From Erigeron canadensis (taxonomy: Eukaryota > Streptophyta > Magnoliopsida > Asterales > Asteraceae): a stretch of DNA of 64,000 bases. Below are positions 45,549-58,105 of the stretch, piece after piece. Every line of letters starts with the position of its first letter. Positions within the stretch are counted from its first letter, which is position 1. The notes under the pieces were generated by a model that was not told where the DNA came from, ran no database searches, and saw only the letters and a list, made by a program, of their open reading frames with translations. The stretch is from assembly GCF_010389155.1 (NCBI RefSeq), contig NC_057763.1:7254649-7318648 (forward strand), read 5' to 3'. Position numbers and translations under genes: made by a program.

Positions 45549-46489
45549 ATCGAAGAAGTTTGATTTAGCAAATGTAGTAGTATGAGATCTGTTATAGTTT
45601 TTGCTAGATATAAAGCATAATTTATGTTAACTTCACATTCTGAAAAGAAGTATTGGTTTGGAAAGGCATGTGAATAGACGTAATAGCCCCCTTGGGACCT
45701 ATGGAGATGCACCTTTAATTGACTAGCTGCTGAGGTGTTTTGGTAATTTGCAAGGAATAAAAAAGAGTGGTGATCTTGAGCCTAACTTGAAATATACACT
45801 AAAGTGGTATTGGTAATGGGCAGTTTTGCTTGAATAAGGTTTAAAGTAAACATACTTTGAATAATACATTGTAGGTGTGAATAGACTATTTTGCCTTTGG
45901 GATTTAAGGAGATGCAGCCTGAGTAATTGAGTAAACCAAATTCTGATAAGTTGCTTGGGGGTATTTTGGTAAATTGCAATTTCTTTGTATAAAATATATA
46001 ACTACATTTTACTTAAACAATGCCTAAACTCCCAATGGTCAAACACTTTGAGTGATTGTTTGGCATATCTACATGAACATGTGTGGACTGCTTAACTTTC
46101 AAGTTATTGACCATTTGATGATTCTTTCTTTTTATTTTCTTACTGTAATCTTCCATGGTAATTGCAACAAAGATAAATGTAGCACTCATAAATTCCATGA
46201 CATCGATCGAGTTCGTATATTTTGGGCTTTTTTCTTTTTGTGTGAAAAATTGCAACGTTTAAAATTGCTCTTTTGTGATAATCAGATTTGGATAATATTT
46301 TAGTCATGAAAAAGTGTATAGTAGTTGACCCGGCCAGTTAAGTGTCCAAGGTGCACTTTTAGAATTTAGGCTATTTTATTGAGCCGAATCGCCAAACAAT
46401 CGCTAGTCTTGTCTCACAATTTAAGTGTTTTATTAAAAAATTGATTATCTGTGTTTGCAAATATGAAAAATCAGTTTTCTTTAAAGGCA
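45549..46489. other. GT31 upstream region with a duplicated segment
   Basis: No gene seen. Two diverged copies of a roughly 90-110 base segment lie at about 45671-45754 and 45876-45983. Both carry GTGAATAGAC, then GGAGATGCA.CCT, then GGT(G/A)TTTTGGTAA. Short open stretches near 46013-46303 have no domain. Confidence 0.5.
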
Positions 46490-46692
46490 AAAGGGATAAT
46501 TAGCTACATCCTCAATTTTGTTGCAACCATCTCAAGATAGAAACTTGGCTACGCCCTTAAGGGTTGACTCTTCAGTCTTAGTAGGTATAGCGTAGCTAAG
46601 AATCCCTCATCAAATTTATATTTGACAGGATTTGAACCTTTATCAAACCACAATTGAAAAACTCTTCGACCACTGGGCTAAGAGCATAAGAC
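46490..46692 (-). mobile_element. tRNA-derived SINE
   Basis: Read on the minus strand, TAGCCCAGTGGT (46680-46669) is a full match to the pol III A-box, and GGTTCAAATCCTG (46638-46626) is a B-box with one substitution. The 31-base gap between them is close to tRNA spacing. A tRNA-unrelated body follows toward 46490. A clear target duplication was not found, so the ends are approximate. It is not a functional tRNA gene because it has no folding acceptor arm downstream of the B-box. Confidence 0.65.
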
Positions 46693-47763
46693 CCCAATGG
46701 TATAAAAGCAATTAAAGACATGTTTTTTCAAAAAATAATTTTGAAAACACATTATATTTTAAAACATACATCTGCACGAGTGAATTATTAAGGTGAGAGA
46801 GGGTTGAGAGTCTTGGGTTTCGTTCCTGACATGCATAGTTTGATTTTAGCATACTGTCCAGTTGGATGTCGCTGTGGTGTTTTGAATGCTAACTGCTAAC
46901 ACGCTATTAGTAACGAGTACAACTCACTTGATTCAAGATTATTTATGCACGAACTTGACTCATAGATTATCCCAAAATGACTTTAAATCGGGTAACTTAA
47001 TTATGGATTTCATTATATCATTTGGAACAGTGGAGAAATCGATTCCTTTTACACTCGTTCTAATACTACTAGTTGATTCGATTTGCTTAACACTTTTGCT
47101 TACACAAAGTAAAAAACAACGTAATAGATGTGCAAGAAGTAATTCCGTATTCAGTTAATGAAAAATTACATTAAGCTTTGGACCGACAGATCGGATGTTC
47201 TCATATTCAATATCCACATCCATTTATTTATTTTATTTCTTTTTAATTATTCATATCTATAACACACATATACAAAAAAAAGTTGCATACTTGCATCCAT
47301 TTATATCCATAGATGAAAAACTAGTATCCATAGCCATTCCATCCAACATTTATATTACGTCATTCAGATTTGTGAATGGGTGATTGGATTAATTATGTGA
47401 AGATTTATCGGAGCAAATTACTATCGTAATTGTAATACGTTAAGGTTGAGATCCGGTAAATTAAAATCCAACGGGATTATTCCTTTCAACTGAGTACGTA
47501 AGATTGAGTAGGTCAACGAGAGTAGCAACACCCGGGTCCAAGTGAGTAACCGCAAATGACGGCTCCCAAAAGATGAAACTTTTTATATTAACTTAGATTA
47601 AACAAAGTGTCAAAATTTCCTCCTATACCGTTCATATGTTTGTAAAAAATAATTTTCAAGGGAAGAAAAACATTTGTAGATATTAGTCGTTAATTGATAT
47701 ATTTTTTTTCCTAAGTTAACTGTTAAACCGTCAACATTATCAAATCAAAAAGATAAAAAAATC
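46693..47763. other. Intergenic sequence, no gene recognised
   Basis: A 90-codon plus-strand frame at 46886-47158 contains a hydrophobic stretch but no domain or codon pattern that supports a gene. ATATCCA/ATCCATT words cluster at 47195-47350, suggestive of an old repeat. Nothing else is seen. Confidence 0.4.
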
Positions 47764-47775
47764 TTACATGTATTA

Positions 47776-47987
47776 TTTTTTTTTTTTGGTAAAGTTAGTT
47801 TCAATTCAGACGTGCTGAAGTTAATTTTAACTAGCGATTTACTGGACCTACAACCCCTTCCTTATGAAAAATACCTTGGAATGAGAAACCCAAAACTCGA
47901 ACCAAAAACTTTGGGAAAAACTCACCTTCAAAACCCATATAGTGGATTTAGATTATACCTTTGTCCAACCCACCTAAATGGAGTAGG
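47776..47987 (-). mobile_element. SINE with perfect 12-bp target duplication
   Basis: TTACATGTATTA flanks the element at 47764-47775 and 47988-47999. On the minus strand the element starts CCTACTCCATTTAGG and ends in a poly-A tail (the T-run 47776-47787). A degenerate A-box-like TAGGTGGGTTGG and a B-box-like GGTTCGAGTTTTGG are present. A 12-base duplication, poly-A end and 212-bp length fit a plant tRNA-derived SINE moved by a LINE. Perfect duplication arms suggest a not very old insertion. Confidence 0.8.
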
Positions 47988-47999
47988 TTACATGTATTA

Positions 48000-49057
48000 C
48001 TTTCTAGTCTTGTGGTTTTGTAAAGATGAATTATTATAATGGTTTTAGGAAATTTTAGGTTCATATCTAAACTTTCATTTATATTTATGATGTAGATATA
48101 GATTGCGTTGTAGAAGAGGATGTGACAATACCATATTACCATTTTATTCTGCTGTTGACGTGGATAATATTAAATGGGAATTGATTTTAGTACCACAACT
48201 TTTGATTATTTACCATAACTGTGCAGTTAATTTTTATACAGTTTGCATTAATACTTGTACATTGTGATAAAAATATTTAAAAAAATAGTACAAATATCAT
48301 TACCCATATCAAACTGGTTCCGATGTTGATATAACGATACAATTAAATGCCGATATAGTGATTGCTATTAAAGTATGTAAAGTTAATGTATTGTGAACGT
48401 TTTTGCATATAAAATAGAATTAAAAAAATGGTATGTTCAACTCACATCATATCATAATGGCTTAGTTGGATCCAATATCATGTTTACTTAGATAAAAAGT
48501 ACTCTATGAGTCTATGTATATGATCTTTTCCCATTATTCTAGCATAGAAAATTTTATATTCATGATATCTTTTACTTAAAAGTCCACTACCTTTATAATG
48601 TATTCCTTTTAAATATATTTAAGGGTTATGACAGAAAGTAATTAAGGTATCCAATATAATCTTCTAGTATCTATACTTTTTTCTTAAATAAATTTTTTTA
48701 CCATGCAATAGATAGTTTGAGAGGTGTATTTAAGAAAATAAGGTGGAAATAAGAGCCTAAAATAACAACTGGATTAGTTAGAAACAAAAGTCAAGAATTC
48801 GATTTGGACACCTCGCAAAATATTCAAAATTCTTTTGGAAATACTTCTTAATTGGATAAAGCTCTCTCATACCTCATGAACGACATGATTGAATAACGTC
48901 ATTACTTGCTACTAAATATAATATCTAGAAGAATCAATAGACTGTTTCAAAGTTTAGGCGCTCTAATTAATTTATTTCATATAATGTAACTTCATGCATA
49001 TTTTCCATTTCTTAACCACTACAATTCCATACGCGGTTGTCCCTTTCTCAAATTTTA
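48000..49057. other. AT-rich intergenic sequence upstream of DUF761 gene
   Basis: No coding frame of note and no repeat family recognised. It includes the distal promoter of the gene at 49203. Confidence 0.5.
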
Positions 49058-49070
49058 TCTATATATATAG
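49058..49070 (+). promoter_or_regulatory. TATA box of DUF761 gene
   Basis: CTATATATATAG at 49059-49070 lies 133 bases before the ATG at 49203. With a start site about 30 bases downstream this gives a 5' UTR near 110 bases. No other TATA element lies closer. Confidence 0.6.
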
Positions 49071-49202
49071 ACACAAAACCAATTAAACAATAATTCTCTT
49101 ATTATATCTCCTTTAAAAACATACCCACTTCATTTAATCCCCGGCCATCACAATTAACTTTATTATTGTTATTGTCAATTTGGTCATTCGTTCGTACGTA
49201 TA

Positions 49203-49673
49203 ATGGCGGCTGAAAACAAGAAAAACAAAGCATCTTTATTAGGCAAGCTAAGAACAGCCGTGAAGAAGGTCACATTCCTTTTAAACTATAGCATAAACCG
49301 ATGGGCACTCGCCTCTACGATAATTCGTCGTCGTGCTTTAAGTAGTCGACGTTTTAGCTTCAATGAACGCCTTGGGTTGACATCAATTATTTCTTCACCT
49401 TCTGAAAACGAAGATCATAGCAATTGGGGTTCTCCTTATATGACACCTTATAATGAGATTTTTTCACCTGATCAACAAGGAGAGTTACAAAAGACTAGAA
49501 GTTTTCCGTTGCAAAGAACTACAAGTTTCCCTGAAGAAGAGGATATTGATAAAAGAGCTGAATTGTTTATATCGAATTTTTATAGACAACTAAAGATGGA
49601 AAGACAAGTTTCTTTGCAACTACGGTATACAAGGGATACTAGCTTTGGATCATCTAATATTATTTCACCATGA
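49203..49673 (+). CDS. DUF761 (cotton-fibre-type) domain protein
   Basis: An intronless 156-aa frame. The N-terminal 45 residues are basic (AAENKKNKASLLGKLRTAVK, then RRRALSSRR). A Ser/Thr/Pro-rich middle follows (residues 60-110). The C-terminus holds the DUF761 signature DIDKRAELFISNFYRQLKME near residues 118-137. The role of DUF761 proteins is poorly defined. Overexpression phenotypes and stress or hormone responsiveness are reported for some, and no enzyme activity is known. Upstream context has a TATA box. The 3' flank exists as a second, diverged copy at 59258-60237 without the coding region, so the locus was once duplicated. Confidence 0.85.
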   Translation: MAAENKKNKASLLGKLRTAVKKVTFLLNYSINRWALASTIIRRRALSSRRFSFNERLGLTSIISSPSENEDHSNWGSPYMTPYNEIFSPDQQGELQKTRSFPLQRTTSFPEEEDIDKRAELFISNFYRQLKMERQVSLQLRYTRDTSFGSSNIISP

Positions 49674-49714
49674 TAATGGTCAGAATGGTGTTCATGACTT
49701 CATGTTCATAATGT

Positions 49715-51215
49715 GTCATGTCTTTATTGAGAAGTAGATGATAATTTGTGATTTTACGTCGTTCTCGAGCTGAGCAATTATTTTGGTGATGAGGATGACT
49801 ATTTTCATGGATCAGATCGATGAATCGGGTTTTATAAAAGAGTCAATGGTTTGATCATGTATGTATATGTATATGGGGTCTATATTTTGGTGATGAGATC
49901 TTCATTTGTTTGTTTGTTTCTTTCTTTTTTATTTCTAAATTCTTTTATTGATTTCAATTTGTGAAAGAGAGAAACAAAATATGTTAGGCTGCTTTGGTTG
50001 GCAGCACTAAAGTCTTTGATTTATATTTAGTTGGTCAATATCATGTTAGTTATTATTATATATTTGTATAAAGAAAATGAAAAGAACAAAATTAAACAGC
50101 GCTTACTACTTTCAAGTTCTATATTACATGATATATGATGATTACTTGATTATAACATTGCCTGAGAACAGAGTTGGCCATCAGCCCATCAATGTGTGGA
50201 TTTAACTCTTAATTAAAAATATATAATCGTACTAGTCTTTTTACCCGTACGATGTCCGGTATTTATATAGATTATATCATAAAAAAGTTCGAATATGTCA
50301 CATACATGATTCATCAGTATGAAATAAATTGTGGTTAAAGTAAACCGATGATCGAAGTTAAATTATAATAAACAATAATGATAAATATAATATATGTTTA
50401 GTTCGAGTTTTAGATATACCTTAAAATTTTACAATCACATCAAATTCGGATGACGACAAATAGTCTTGTGATTTCGGATCATAAACTCAAATTGAAGTCT
50501 TCATGTTATTAACTTATTATAAGTAATAGGAGTTGAAAAATTGAAAAAGAAAAAAAAAGACAATTTTATTAATGAGAAAACGATTAATCAAATAAGGTTA
50601 TAATGTGTTTTGTATTTATAAGCTAAAAGTTAAAGTTTAATAAGAAAATTGAATCAATATATAATTAAATAAGCTAATTTAATAAATAAATAAATTAAAA
50701 GGACACTTGTCGATCAAGAATTACACCATGTATCGTTTAAATAACATCTTAATCCTGTTTTAGTTTATTGGTAGATATAATTTTTTGGTTATTGTATGCA
50801 TGGTGAACTTATGTATGAGTATGCTCAAAGCCCATGAATGTAAATTTAAAGTGATGATCTTTTCTACATTCTTCACCCGGTCCAATTAAGCTAATTTAAT
50901 CTGATTTTGGTTAAACCAGCCTTTCTAATGCTTTTCTTAACAGATTCGTCTAGTTGGTTTTGAACAACATTAGAAAGGTTCTTTATCCGATGAACTACAT
51001 GCAATTGTTGAAGAAAGGTTAATAAAATACTAGAAATGTAACCGAGTTTGCGCATTGATGGATAATAATCTTTCAAAAAATTAAAGAATAGTGTACATAA
51101 AACTCGTTAACTTCATTCAATATTTTAACAAGCATGTATATTAAAAATTTGTTTCTTATTGTGGCTAGACTATAATAATGAAAATGATTGGTTAAGTTAA
51201 TATATAAATAAAACA
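49715..51215 (+). repeat. DUF761 3' flank, copy 1
   Basis: From the 3' UTR (CTTTATTGAGAAGTAG) to about 51215, this matches 59258-60237 through many shared blocks: ACGTCGTTCTCGAGCTGAGCA, GGCTGCTTTGGTTGGCAGCAC, CACCCGGTCCAATTAAGC, GATTCGTCTAGTTGGTTTTGAAC. Copy 1 has an extra block of about 560 bases (50223-50780, beginning near ACCCGTACGATGTCCGG) that copy 2 lacks, likely a transposon insertion. Confidence 0.85.
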
Positions 51216-52578
51216 AATATTATTCAATGTAAAGGTAATTATAAAAGACTAGTGATAAAAGTCTAGTGGTAATTATAGTAATAGATAAAAGTTTAAAATT
51301 TAAGGCGGAAACCAAATATTTTATAACGTTGTATAGATGACTTTAATATTTACAAAATAAAGTACTAATGTGACAAGTTGTTCAAAGTTAAAAATAAATT
51401 ATTACAGTTGTAAATGCAGGTTTAAAATGCATGATAATTTGGAATAATGATTATATTGAGTAGATTGATAATTAACATGTATACGTGATGACTTGTATAT
51501 GCCAACTTTTGGAGGTGGATTACTCCTTTAGTTGGTCTGTGTGTAAGAATGGGCATGAGACCGTCTCGATATGAATTGCATTTGCATGAATTTTTTGTAG
51601 CTTCATTATATAATTTAAATGTTCATATATGGAGCTAAAATAAAGAGAAGGCATCTTAAAATGACATAAAAATGAAACGGTAATTAATATTTGGGTATGG
51701 GTATATGTTTGAGGCAAAATCATGGCGCGAGAGAAGCAGCCACAATATATACGAAAGCTAAAATAAAACTAAAAAAGAGAAGAAGATGGGCACAGATTGA
51801 GAGATATGAACTCAGGTTTGATGGACTTTTTCTTTATTTTTGTCTAGACTAACATTTCACTCTCATTTCCTTGTTGTGTTAGACTTATTTGACCAAACCA
51901 AGCCAACCACAACCCACCACGTACATCACCTTACTTCTATAAATTTTTTCTTGTTTTGGTTCAGTTCGGTTGTTGTGGTTCAGTTTTTCATTGAAAACCA
52001 AAACTGAACCATAACTTTTGGTTTTTAGAAAACCAAAACCAATGGTTTTTAGCTTTTTTGGTGTTTTCGGTTTTCGGTTCGGTTTTTTCCAACCCCTATC
52101 AATAAGTGCACTCCCATGTCTCATACGCAAGACTCAGCAATAAAAAAAAAAAAGAAGCCGTTTGTGCATCCGTGATAGTTTCAGACATGACAAAATTAGT
52201 TTTTATGAATGCATGACAAGATCGTTGAAACTTGTTTGATTCTCTCACCCTAACCCTTATATTATTGATATCGAGGTTTAGACGAATGCATTTCTTATGT
52301 TGATTGCGTCCCTGGCTTGAAAAATGTTGAAAACTACCCCTACTTAAGAATGCAGGGCTGTTTGAAAAGGCAAAACTAAATGCGTATAAAGATCAAAAGT
52401 TTGTAATACGTAATCACTCGGTTAAAAGAATTACAAAGGTCGAAAAGAATCAAGTATAAGATATGGACAAACTATTTGGGGGATCAATTCCGACTACTAG
52501 GTGTTATGAAGATTGAGCCTTTGAAGAATATGAATGAAGTTGTTATTTGCAGGAATTGTAGCTAATTCTAAGGATAAT
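51216..52578. other. Spacer with AACCGAACC-type transposon remnant
   Basis: No gene. Bases 51890-52105 are dense in AACCAAAAC/GGTTCGGTT words and end TTCCAACCCCTAT, the look of hAT-family non-autonomous repeats in plants. Both boundaries are unclear. The remainder up to the copia element at 52579 is unassigned. Confidence 0.5.
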
Positions 52579-53053
52579 TGAAGAGAATCTCAATATCTCA
52601 AATATATCTAGAAATCTAAATCTATCCTCAAATAGATTCAAACCACCCAATCACAAAATCACACTTGCTAATCAAGTATGATTCACCCAACTATTTGTTG
52701 AATGTTCTATTACAACAAGAATAAAAAACTATCAATAATTATTACAAATTATTTTGATATATATCTATATAAATATATATAAATATATATATATATATCA
52801 AATAGAGAGAACAGAAAAAGAGTGTGTGAAAGATTTTAAGGTTGATTAACCTTAAATCTTATCATGTGAAAGTATTTATACAAGGCATCTTCTCCATAGT
52901 GACAGCTTTAGTCCCTCTATTTGTATCTTCTCTCATTTGTACAGCTTCAGTCCTTTAGTCCAAAGAATCAACACTCTAAGTCCTTCATGTACAACTAATC
53001 ATACAATAAGTAACAAGATACATTTCTAAGAGAATAAGATTATAATTTTAACA
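52579..53053 (-). repeat. 3' LTR of copia element
   Basis: 475 bp, with a TA-rich tract near 52755-52800 that differs in length from the other LTR. The PPT lies immediately inside at 53054-53061. Confidence 0.9.
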
Positions 53054-53071
53054 TCCCCCTTAATCTTATTC

Positions 53072-54600
53072 TCAAAAAATAGTCTCATGAGATTTTGTAT
53101 CCAACCATTTTGTTAGAATATCTGTTATATTTAAAGCAGAATCTATTTTCTTAGTTTTTATAACACCTGCAAGTATCTTTTCTCTTACAAAATGAAGATC
53201 AATTTCAAGGTGTTTAGTCCTTTCATGGAAAACAGGGTTGGTAGCAATTTTAATTGCAGACTTATTATCACGAAACAACTTAACAGGAAGAACATTTACA
53301 ATTTGTAAATCCTGCAAAATCTTCACAATCCAAATGATTTCGCAAGTGACAGAAGCCATTGCCTTATATTCACCTTCAATAGATGACTTAGATATAGTGT
53401 TTTGTTTCTTACTCTTCTAAGACACCAAAGAACCACAAAAATATACAACATAACCAATAATAGACCTTCTGCTAGAAATACATTTAGCCCAGTCAGAGTC
53501 CACATAAGCTTCAAGGTTAAAAGAATCAGAACTGCTAATCAATATACCCTTTCCAGGTGCTCCTTTTAAGTATCTCAATACTCTAAGAGCAACTTTAAGA
53601 TGAGAAGTGAGAGGTTTATGCATAAACTGGCTTAAACAATGTACAGTATATGCAATATCAGGTCTAGTGTGAGTCAAATATATAAGTTCACCAATCAATT
53701 TTTGATATTCAGTTATGTTTTCAAGAACTGGATCATCAACAAATTCACAACTAGATAATTGAACATTAGGACTCAAAGGCACACTAATAGGTTTACCAAC
53801 AAGAAGGCCAAATTCAGATTAAAGATCTAAACAATACTTCCATTGGTTTAAACATAAACCATCATTAGTGTCAACAACTTCAATACCTAAAAAATATTTA
53901 AGCTTTCCCAAGTCTTTTATCAAAAATTTGGTTTTAAGATAAGTTTTAAACTTATCAATTTCAGTCTCACTATTACCAGTAATAATAATGTCATCAACAT
54001 ATACTAATAAAGCTATGAAAGAATCAACACCAGACTTAGTAAAAAGTGAGTAATTACTTTTACTCTGCATAAAACCAGCCATCACTAATTAAAGCATCAG
54101 TAAGTTTATCATTACATTGTCTAGGTGCTTGTTTTAGTCCATAAAGAGACTTGTTTAACTTGCATACTCTAGTATCATTTTTATCAAAGAATCCTTCTAG
54201 TAATTTCATATAAACAGTTTCTTCAAGATCACCATACACGAATGCATTATTTATATCAAGTTGATATAAACACCAATTATTCTAAACACCTAAACCAATA
54301 AGACACCTAACAGTGACAATGTTAACCACAAAAGAAAAAGTTTCATCAAAATCAACACCTTCCTTTTGATTATAACCCTTAGCAACCAACCTAGCTTTAT
54401 ATCTCTCTCTACCTCACCATTAAATCTTTATTTTATAAATCCACTTACAACCTATTGGTTCTCTTCCTTCAGGAAGATCAGTTAATTCCCAAGTATTATT
54501 TCTATAAAGAGCTTCCATTTCAAGGTTCATAGCATCTACCCAATGTTTTTCTTTATAAGCAACACTATATTTATTAGGTACAGTACTTTTATTAAGTTTA
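53072..54600 (-). pseudogene. Copia reverse transcriptase and RNase H
   Basis: RT words run from about 54560. The stretch 54536-54085 is recognisable but broken by stops. An open piece from 54085 contains LLVYVDDIIITGNS with the catalytic Asp pair near 53995 and FLIKDLGKLKYFLG. After a stop at 53819 the RT tail (LIGELIYLTHTRPDIAYTVH near 53690) continues. RNase H follows with VDSDWAKCISSRRS near 53485, then a frame change, and KLFRDNKSAIKIA near 53270 and LNITDILTKWLD near 53105. The RNase H second Glu region (STTEAEY type) falls in the frame break. Non-functional. Confidence 0.88.
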
Positions 54601-56120
54601 GAAAGAAAAGCAACACAATCATGATGTAAATTAGAATAACAAACAAACTTTTCAAGATCATACTTAACACTGCTATTAACAACAACGTCTTTATATTTGT
54701 TAACAGGAAAAACAGAAACTCTTTGAGACCCTCTAAGATTTTGACCAGAATCATCAACAATATCATTAACATTATCATTAATATTTTGTAAAACATTATT
54801 TTCTTGATCAATATGAGCATCTTCATTAATGACAAAGTCATCTCCCTCGGAATTATTTCATTTAAATCATCCACATTAGCATCCATATTCTCACTGGTAG
54901 AACTAGCAGAAGCACTACCAGAGTGAGAATGGTTGTTGTTGTCATTCCCTCCATTGCCTCTCACTTCATCAATGGGAATTGAAGGCTGCTCATATGAATA
55001 AAAAAAATTATTCTGATCTATTAATAGATCAGAATTCTCATTTTTATTTTTGCTCTTTAAAGGAAAAATATTTTCAAAAAATTTAACATCTCTGGAGAAA
55101 TTTTTTTTACTATCATTGAGAGAAAGAAGTTTATAACCTTTTACTGAGTTAGAATAGCTAATTAAAACCCATTTAGAAGATCTGCTCAAAAATTTATCTA
55201 AAACATTTAGGTTTTTTGAAAAACATAAGCAACCAAAGGATCTTAAGTGAGAGAAAAAAGGAGGTTTGTTAAACACCATTTCATAAGGAGTCTTTCCATT
55301 TAATACAGAAGAAGGTAATCTGTTAATCAGATAACAAGCAATTAGAACACATTCAGTCCACAAGTTTAAGGGAATACCCCCTTGAAATAAAAAAGATCTA
55401 GCAACATTAAGAATATGTCTATGTTTTCTTTTAACTATTTCATTCTGCTGTGGAGTATGAGGTATAGAAGTTTGATGTATAATACCATTTGTCTCAACAA
55501 AATTAATAAAAGACTTAGTTACAAACTCAGTTCCATTATCACTTCTCAAAGTTTTAATGGTTTTGTTAAACTGGGTTTTTAATAAATTAAAGAACACAAT
55601 AACATTTTCAAGAACTTCTTCTTTAGATTTTAAAAAAATATACCCAAACAGCTCTGGTATAATCATCCACAACAGTAAAAAACTATTTATAACAACCCTT
55701 TCCAGTGACTCTATAAGGACCCCAAACATTGAAATGTATGAGTTGACCTAATTCAGAAGACTTATGACTCTTGTTTGTTTAGCCTGATAACATATTTCAC
55801 AAGCAGAGTTTTTATCAAATTTAAAGTGTAGTTCAGACTGCAGTTTATTTAGAACAGACTCAGAAGGATGACCTAATCTATGATGCCACAGTTTTAGACA
55901 CGTTGCAAGTAATCATTCTATCAATACCTTCTAAACATTCATCAATAAAGTACAATCCACCATCTTGTCTACCAATCCCTAGGACTTTCATTGCATTTAA
56001 ACCCTGAGTCATAATATAGCACATAGTATCATCAAAAGCAATAAGATATTTACTATGTTTAGCAAATTTATAAACAGATAACAAAACTGGCACAATACTC
56101 AGGTACAACCAGAACATCAA
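54600..56120 (-). pseudogene. Copia integrase with catalytic Glu replaced
   Basis: The GAG_pre-integrase part lies at 56120-55760 (KVLGIGRQDGGLYFID, then broken). The core from 55729 has TLRSDNGTEFVTKSF with the second catalytic Asp near 55540, then TPQQNEIVKRKHRHI near 55440. In active copia integrases this last motif reads ERKHR, and its Glu is the third catalytic residue; here it is Lys (AAA). The first-Asp region lies near 55700 in a degenerate stretch. Downstream sequence is the spacer to RT, with a hydrophobic out-of-frame tail. Confidence 0.85.
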
Positions 56121-56204
56121 AAAGAGTTAAATAAGGTGTTAATTGTAAATTTCCAATTTTTTGAACATATGCAAAAGTTCCATTAGGATGACCAACTTTG
56201 ATTT

Positions 56205-57412
56205 TCAAAGCAGAGATATCCAAAACATCAACAACTCAACAAGATTAGAATCAGAATGAGTAATATGATGATTGGCTCCAGAATCATTGATCCAACCCTT
56301 TTGTTTTAAATTTGAACTTGAACAAAAAAATTTATCAAAATTTTTATGAAATATCTGACTGTTATTAAATAACACACCTGCCATATTTGCATTATCTTTC
56401 AACAAGTTTAGAATTATGGCCAGCTGCTCATAAGAAAAATTACTAGTACTTGAAGTAGAAGCTTGAGAAGTAGAAGTATTGTTACTAGAAAATTTCTTTT
56501 GACCATTCTGAAAATTTCCAGACTTCTTTTTACAAAAATCAGGAGGATATCCAATCAATTTAAAACACTTATCAATAGTATGTCCATTAAAACCACAGTT
56601 TTCACAAACCACAGAAGGACCTTTAGAATTAAAAGGAACAATACTTCTAGAATTCTTAGCAAAATTATTCACAGAAGGCACATTTATAGTATTATTGACT
56701 TTAGACACAAAAGCAGACGATTGGGATTTAGCATTAGAAGCAACAGTTAACCCTCTATGTGACTCATCCCTAAATATGATAGAATAAGCAGTTTTTAAAT
56801 CAGGCAAAGGATCTTTGGTTAAGATATTACTCCTACTATTCATATATATATCATCAAGTCCCATTAAAAACTGCATCAGTTTAATCAATTGAGTGTGCTT
56901 AGAAAAATCTTGTGCAACATGACAAGTACATCTAGGTAACTTAACTAATGCATCAAATTGTTTCCACAAAGAATTTAGTTTATGATAATAATCAGATAAA
57001 GACATACCATTTTGACATAGAGAGTTAATTTTATGATGCAAATTAAAGATCACAGAACCATCCACCTAATCATAAGTTTCTTTTAATTCTTGCCATATAA
57101 GAGAAGCTTTTCTAGAAAATATTTGACCAAGATATAGTCCTTCAGAAATAGAGTTCAAAATCCATGAAATAACCACAACATTACATCTATCCCATTGTTT
57201 TCCTCTAAAGCAAATAGCATAGCACAACTCCATACTTGATAATTTTCAGTTCCTTTTATATTTATTGACACAATAGACAAAGTACTAGAATCATTAGAAT
57301 GCAAATGTAAAGGACTTCCTAAATCTAATTTGCCTATTCTAGTGACACTATCATCACTTCCATTATCAGAATTATAAGCAAAACCATAACCACGAATATT
57401 ATCATCATCCAT
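56205..57412 (-). pseudogene. Copia gag and protease start
   Basis: ATG at 57412 opens MDDDNIRGYGF. The gag-polypeptide pattern LDLGSPLHLHSNDSS, then NYQVWSCAMLFALE, follows to about 57200. A frame change with lost bases and an in-frame TAG near 57067 follow. Gag continues from 57065 (FNLHHKINSLCQNGMSLSDYYHKLN) to one zinc knuckle CENCGFNGHTIDKC near 56610-56568. The protease signature WINDSGANHHITHSD lies near 56300-56250 (D-S-G). The frame ends at 56205. Confidence 0.88.
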
Positions 57413-58093
57413 TTTTAAGCAAATAATCTCAAACAATAGCAATAAACAAGTAACAGTTAATCTCAATTAACTATACCAACTAAACATCCAACTAATCTCA
57501 GTTAATCCAATCAATATCAACAAATAACAATAACTACAAAAAAAAAATATTATTAAAATATATATATATTTTTGATAAAATAATTGTATCTCCCAAACCG
57601 TGCAAGGGACAAGATTCCTTGTCTTTCACTGAGGTTGGTCAAGTTTAACACAGCTGGTTTTATGAGAATTAGATAAGATAAAAAAAATTTTCTAAAAAAA
57701 CTTTATTAAAAAAAGAGAAAAAGGAAGAAGGATGCAAATAGTGCTATTGGAAGAATCAGCGGAAGATGAGAACCACTTGTTAATCGAATCACTTAGTCGA
57801 TTAAACAAATGGAAGATGAGATCTACTTTTCAATCGCTTCACTTAGTAGATTGAACAAGTCGATCGAGAAGACAACAGATCAGAGCTAGAAACCCTAATT
57901 TATTATTATTATTGATTAGAAATAATTTTTTAGGGTTTTGATTAAAAATAAATCAACCTTCAGAGAATGAAGATCAATCGAAATCGCTCAATAATTATTC
58001 ACAGAAACCCTAACCCTAATATTCTAAAAAATTAGGGTTTTTTTCGATCAAAACACCAATCTAATCAGAACGGTGATCGAATGATCACACCTG

Positions 58094-58105
58094 GCTCTGA
58101 TACCA
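58094..58105 (-). other. Primer-binding site of copia element
   Basis: TGGTATCAGAGC on the minus strand, directly joined to the 5' LTR end at 58106. Complementary to initiator tRNA-Met over 12 bases. Confidence 0.9.

Noticed and set aside
46621..46690. A functional tRNA gene
   Set aside because: A- and B-boxes are present but no acceptor or T-arm pairing completes a tRNA, and extra sequence follows as in SINEs.
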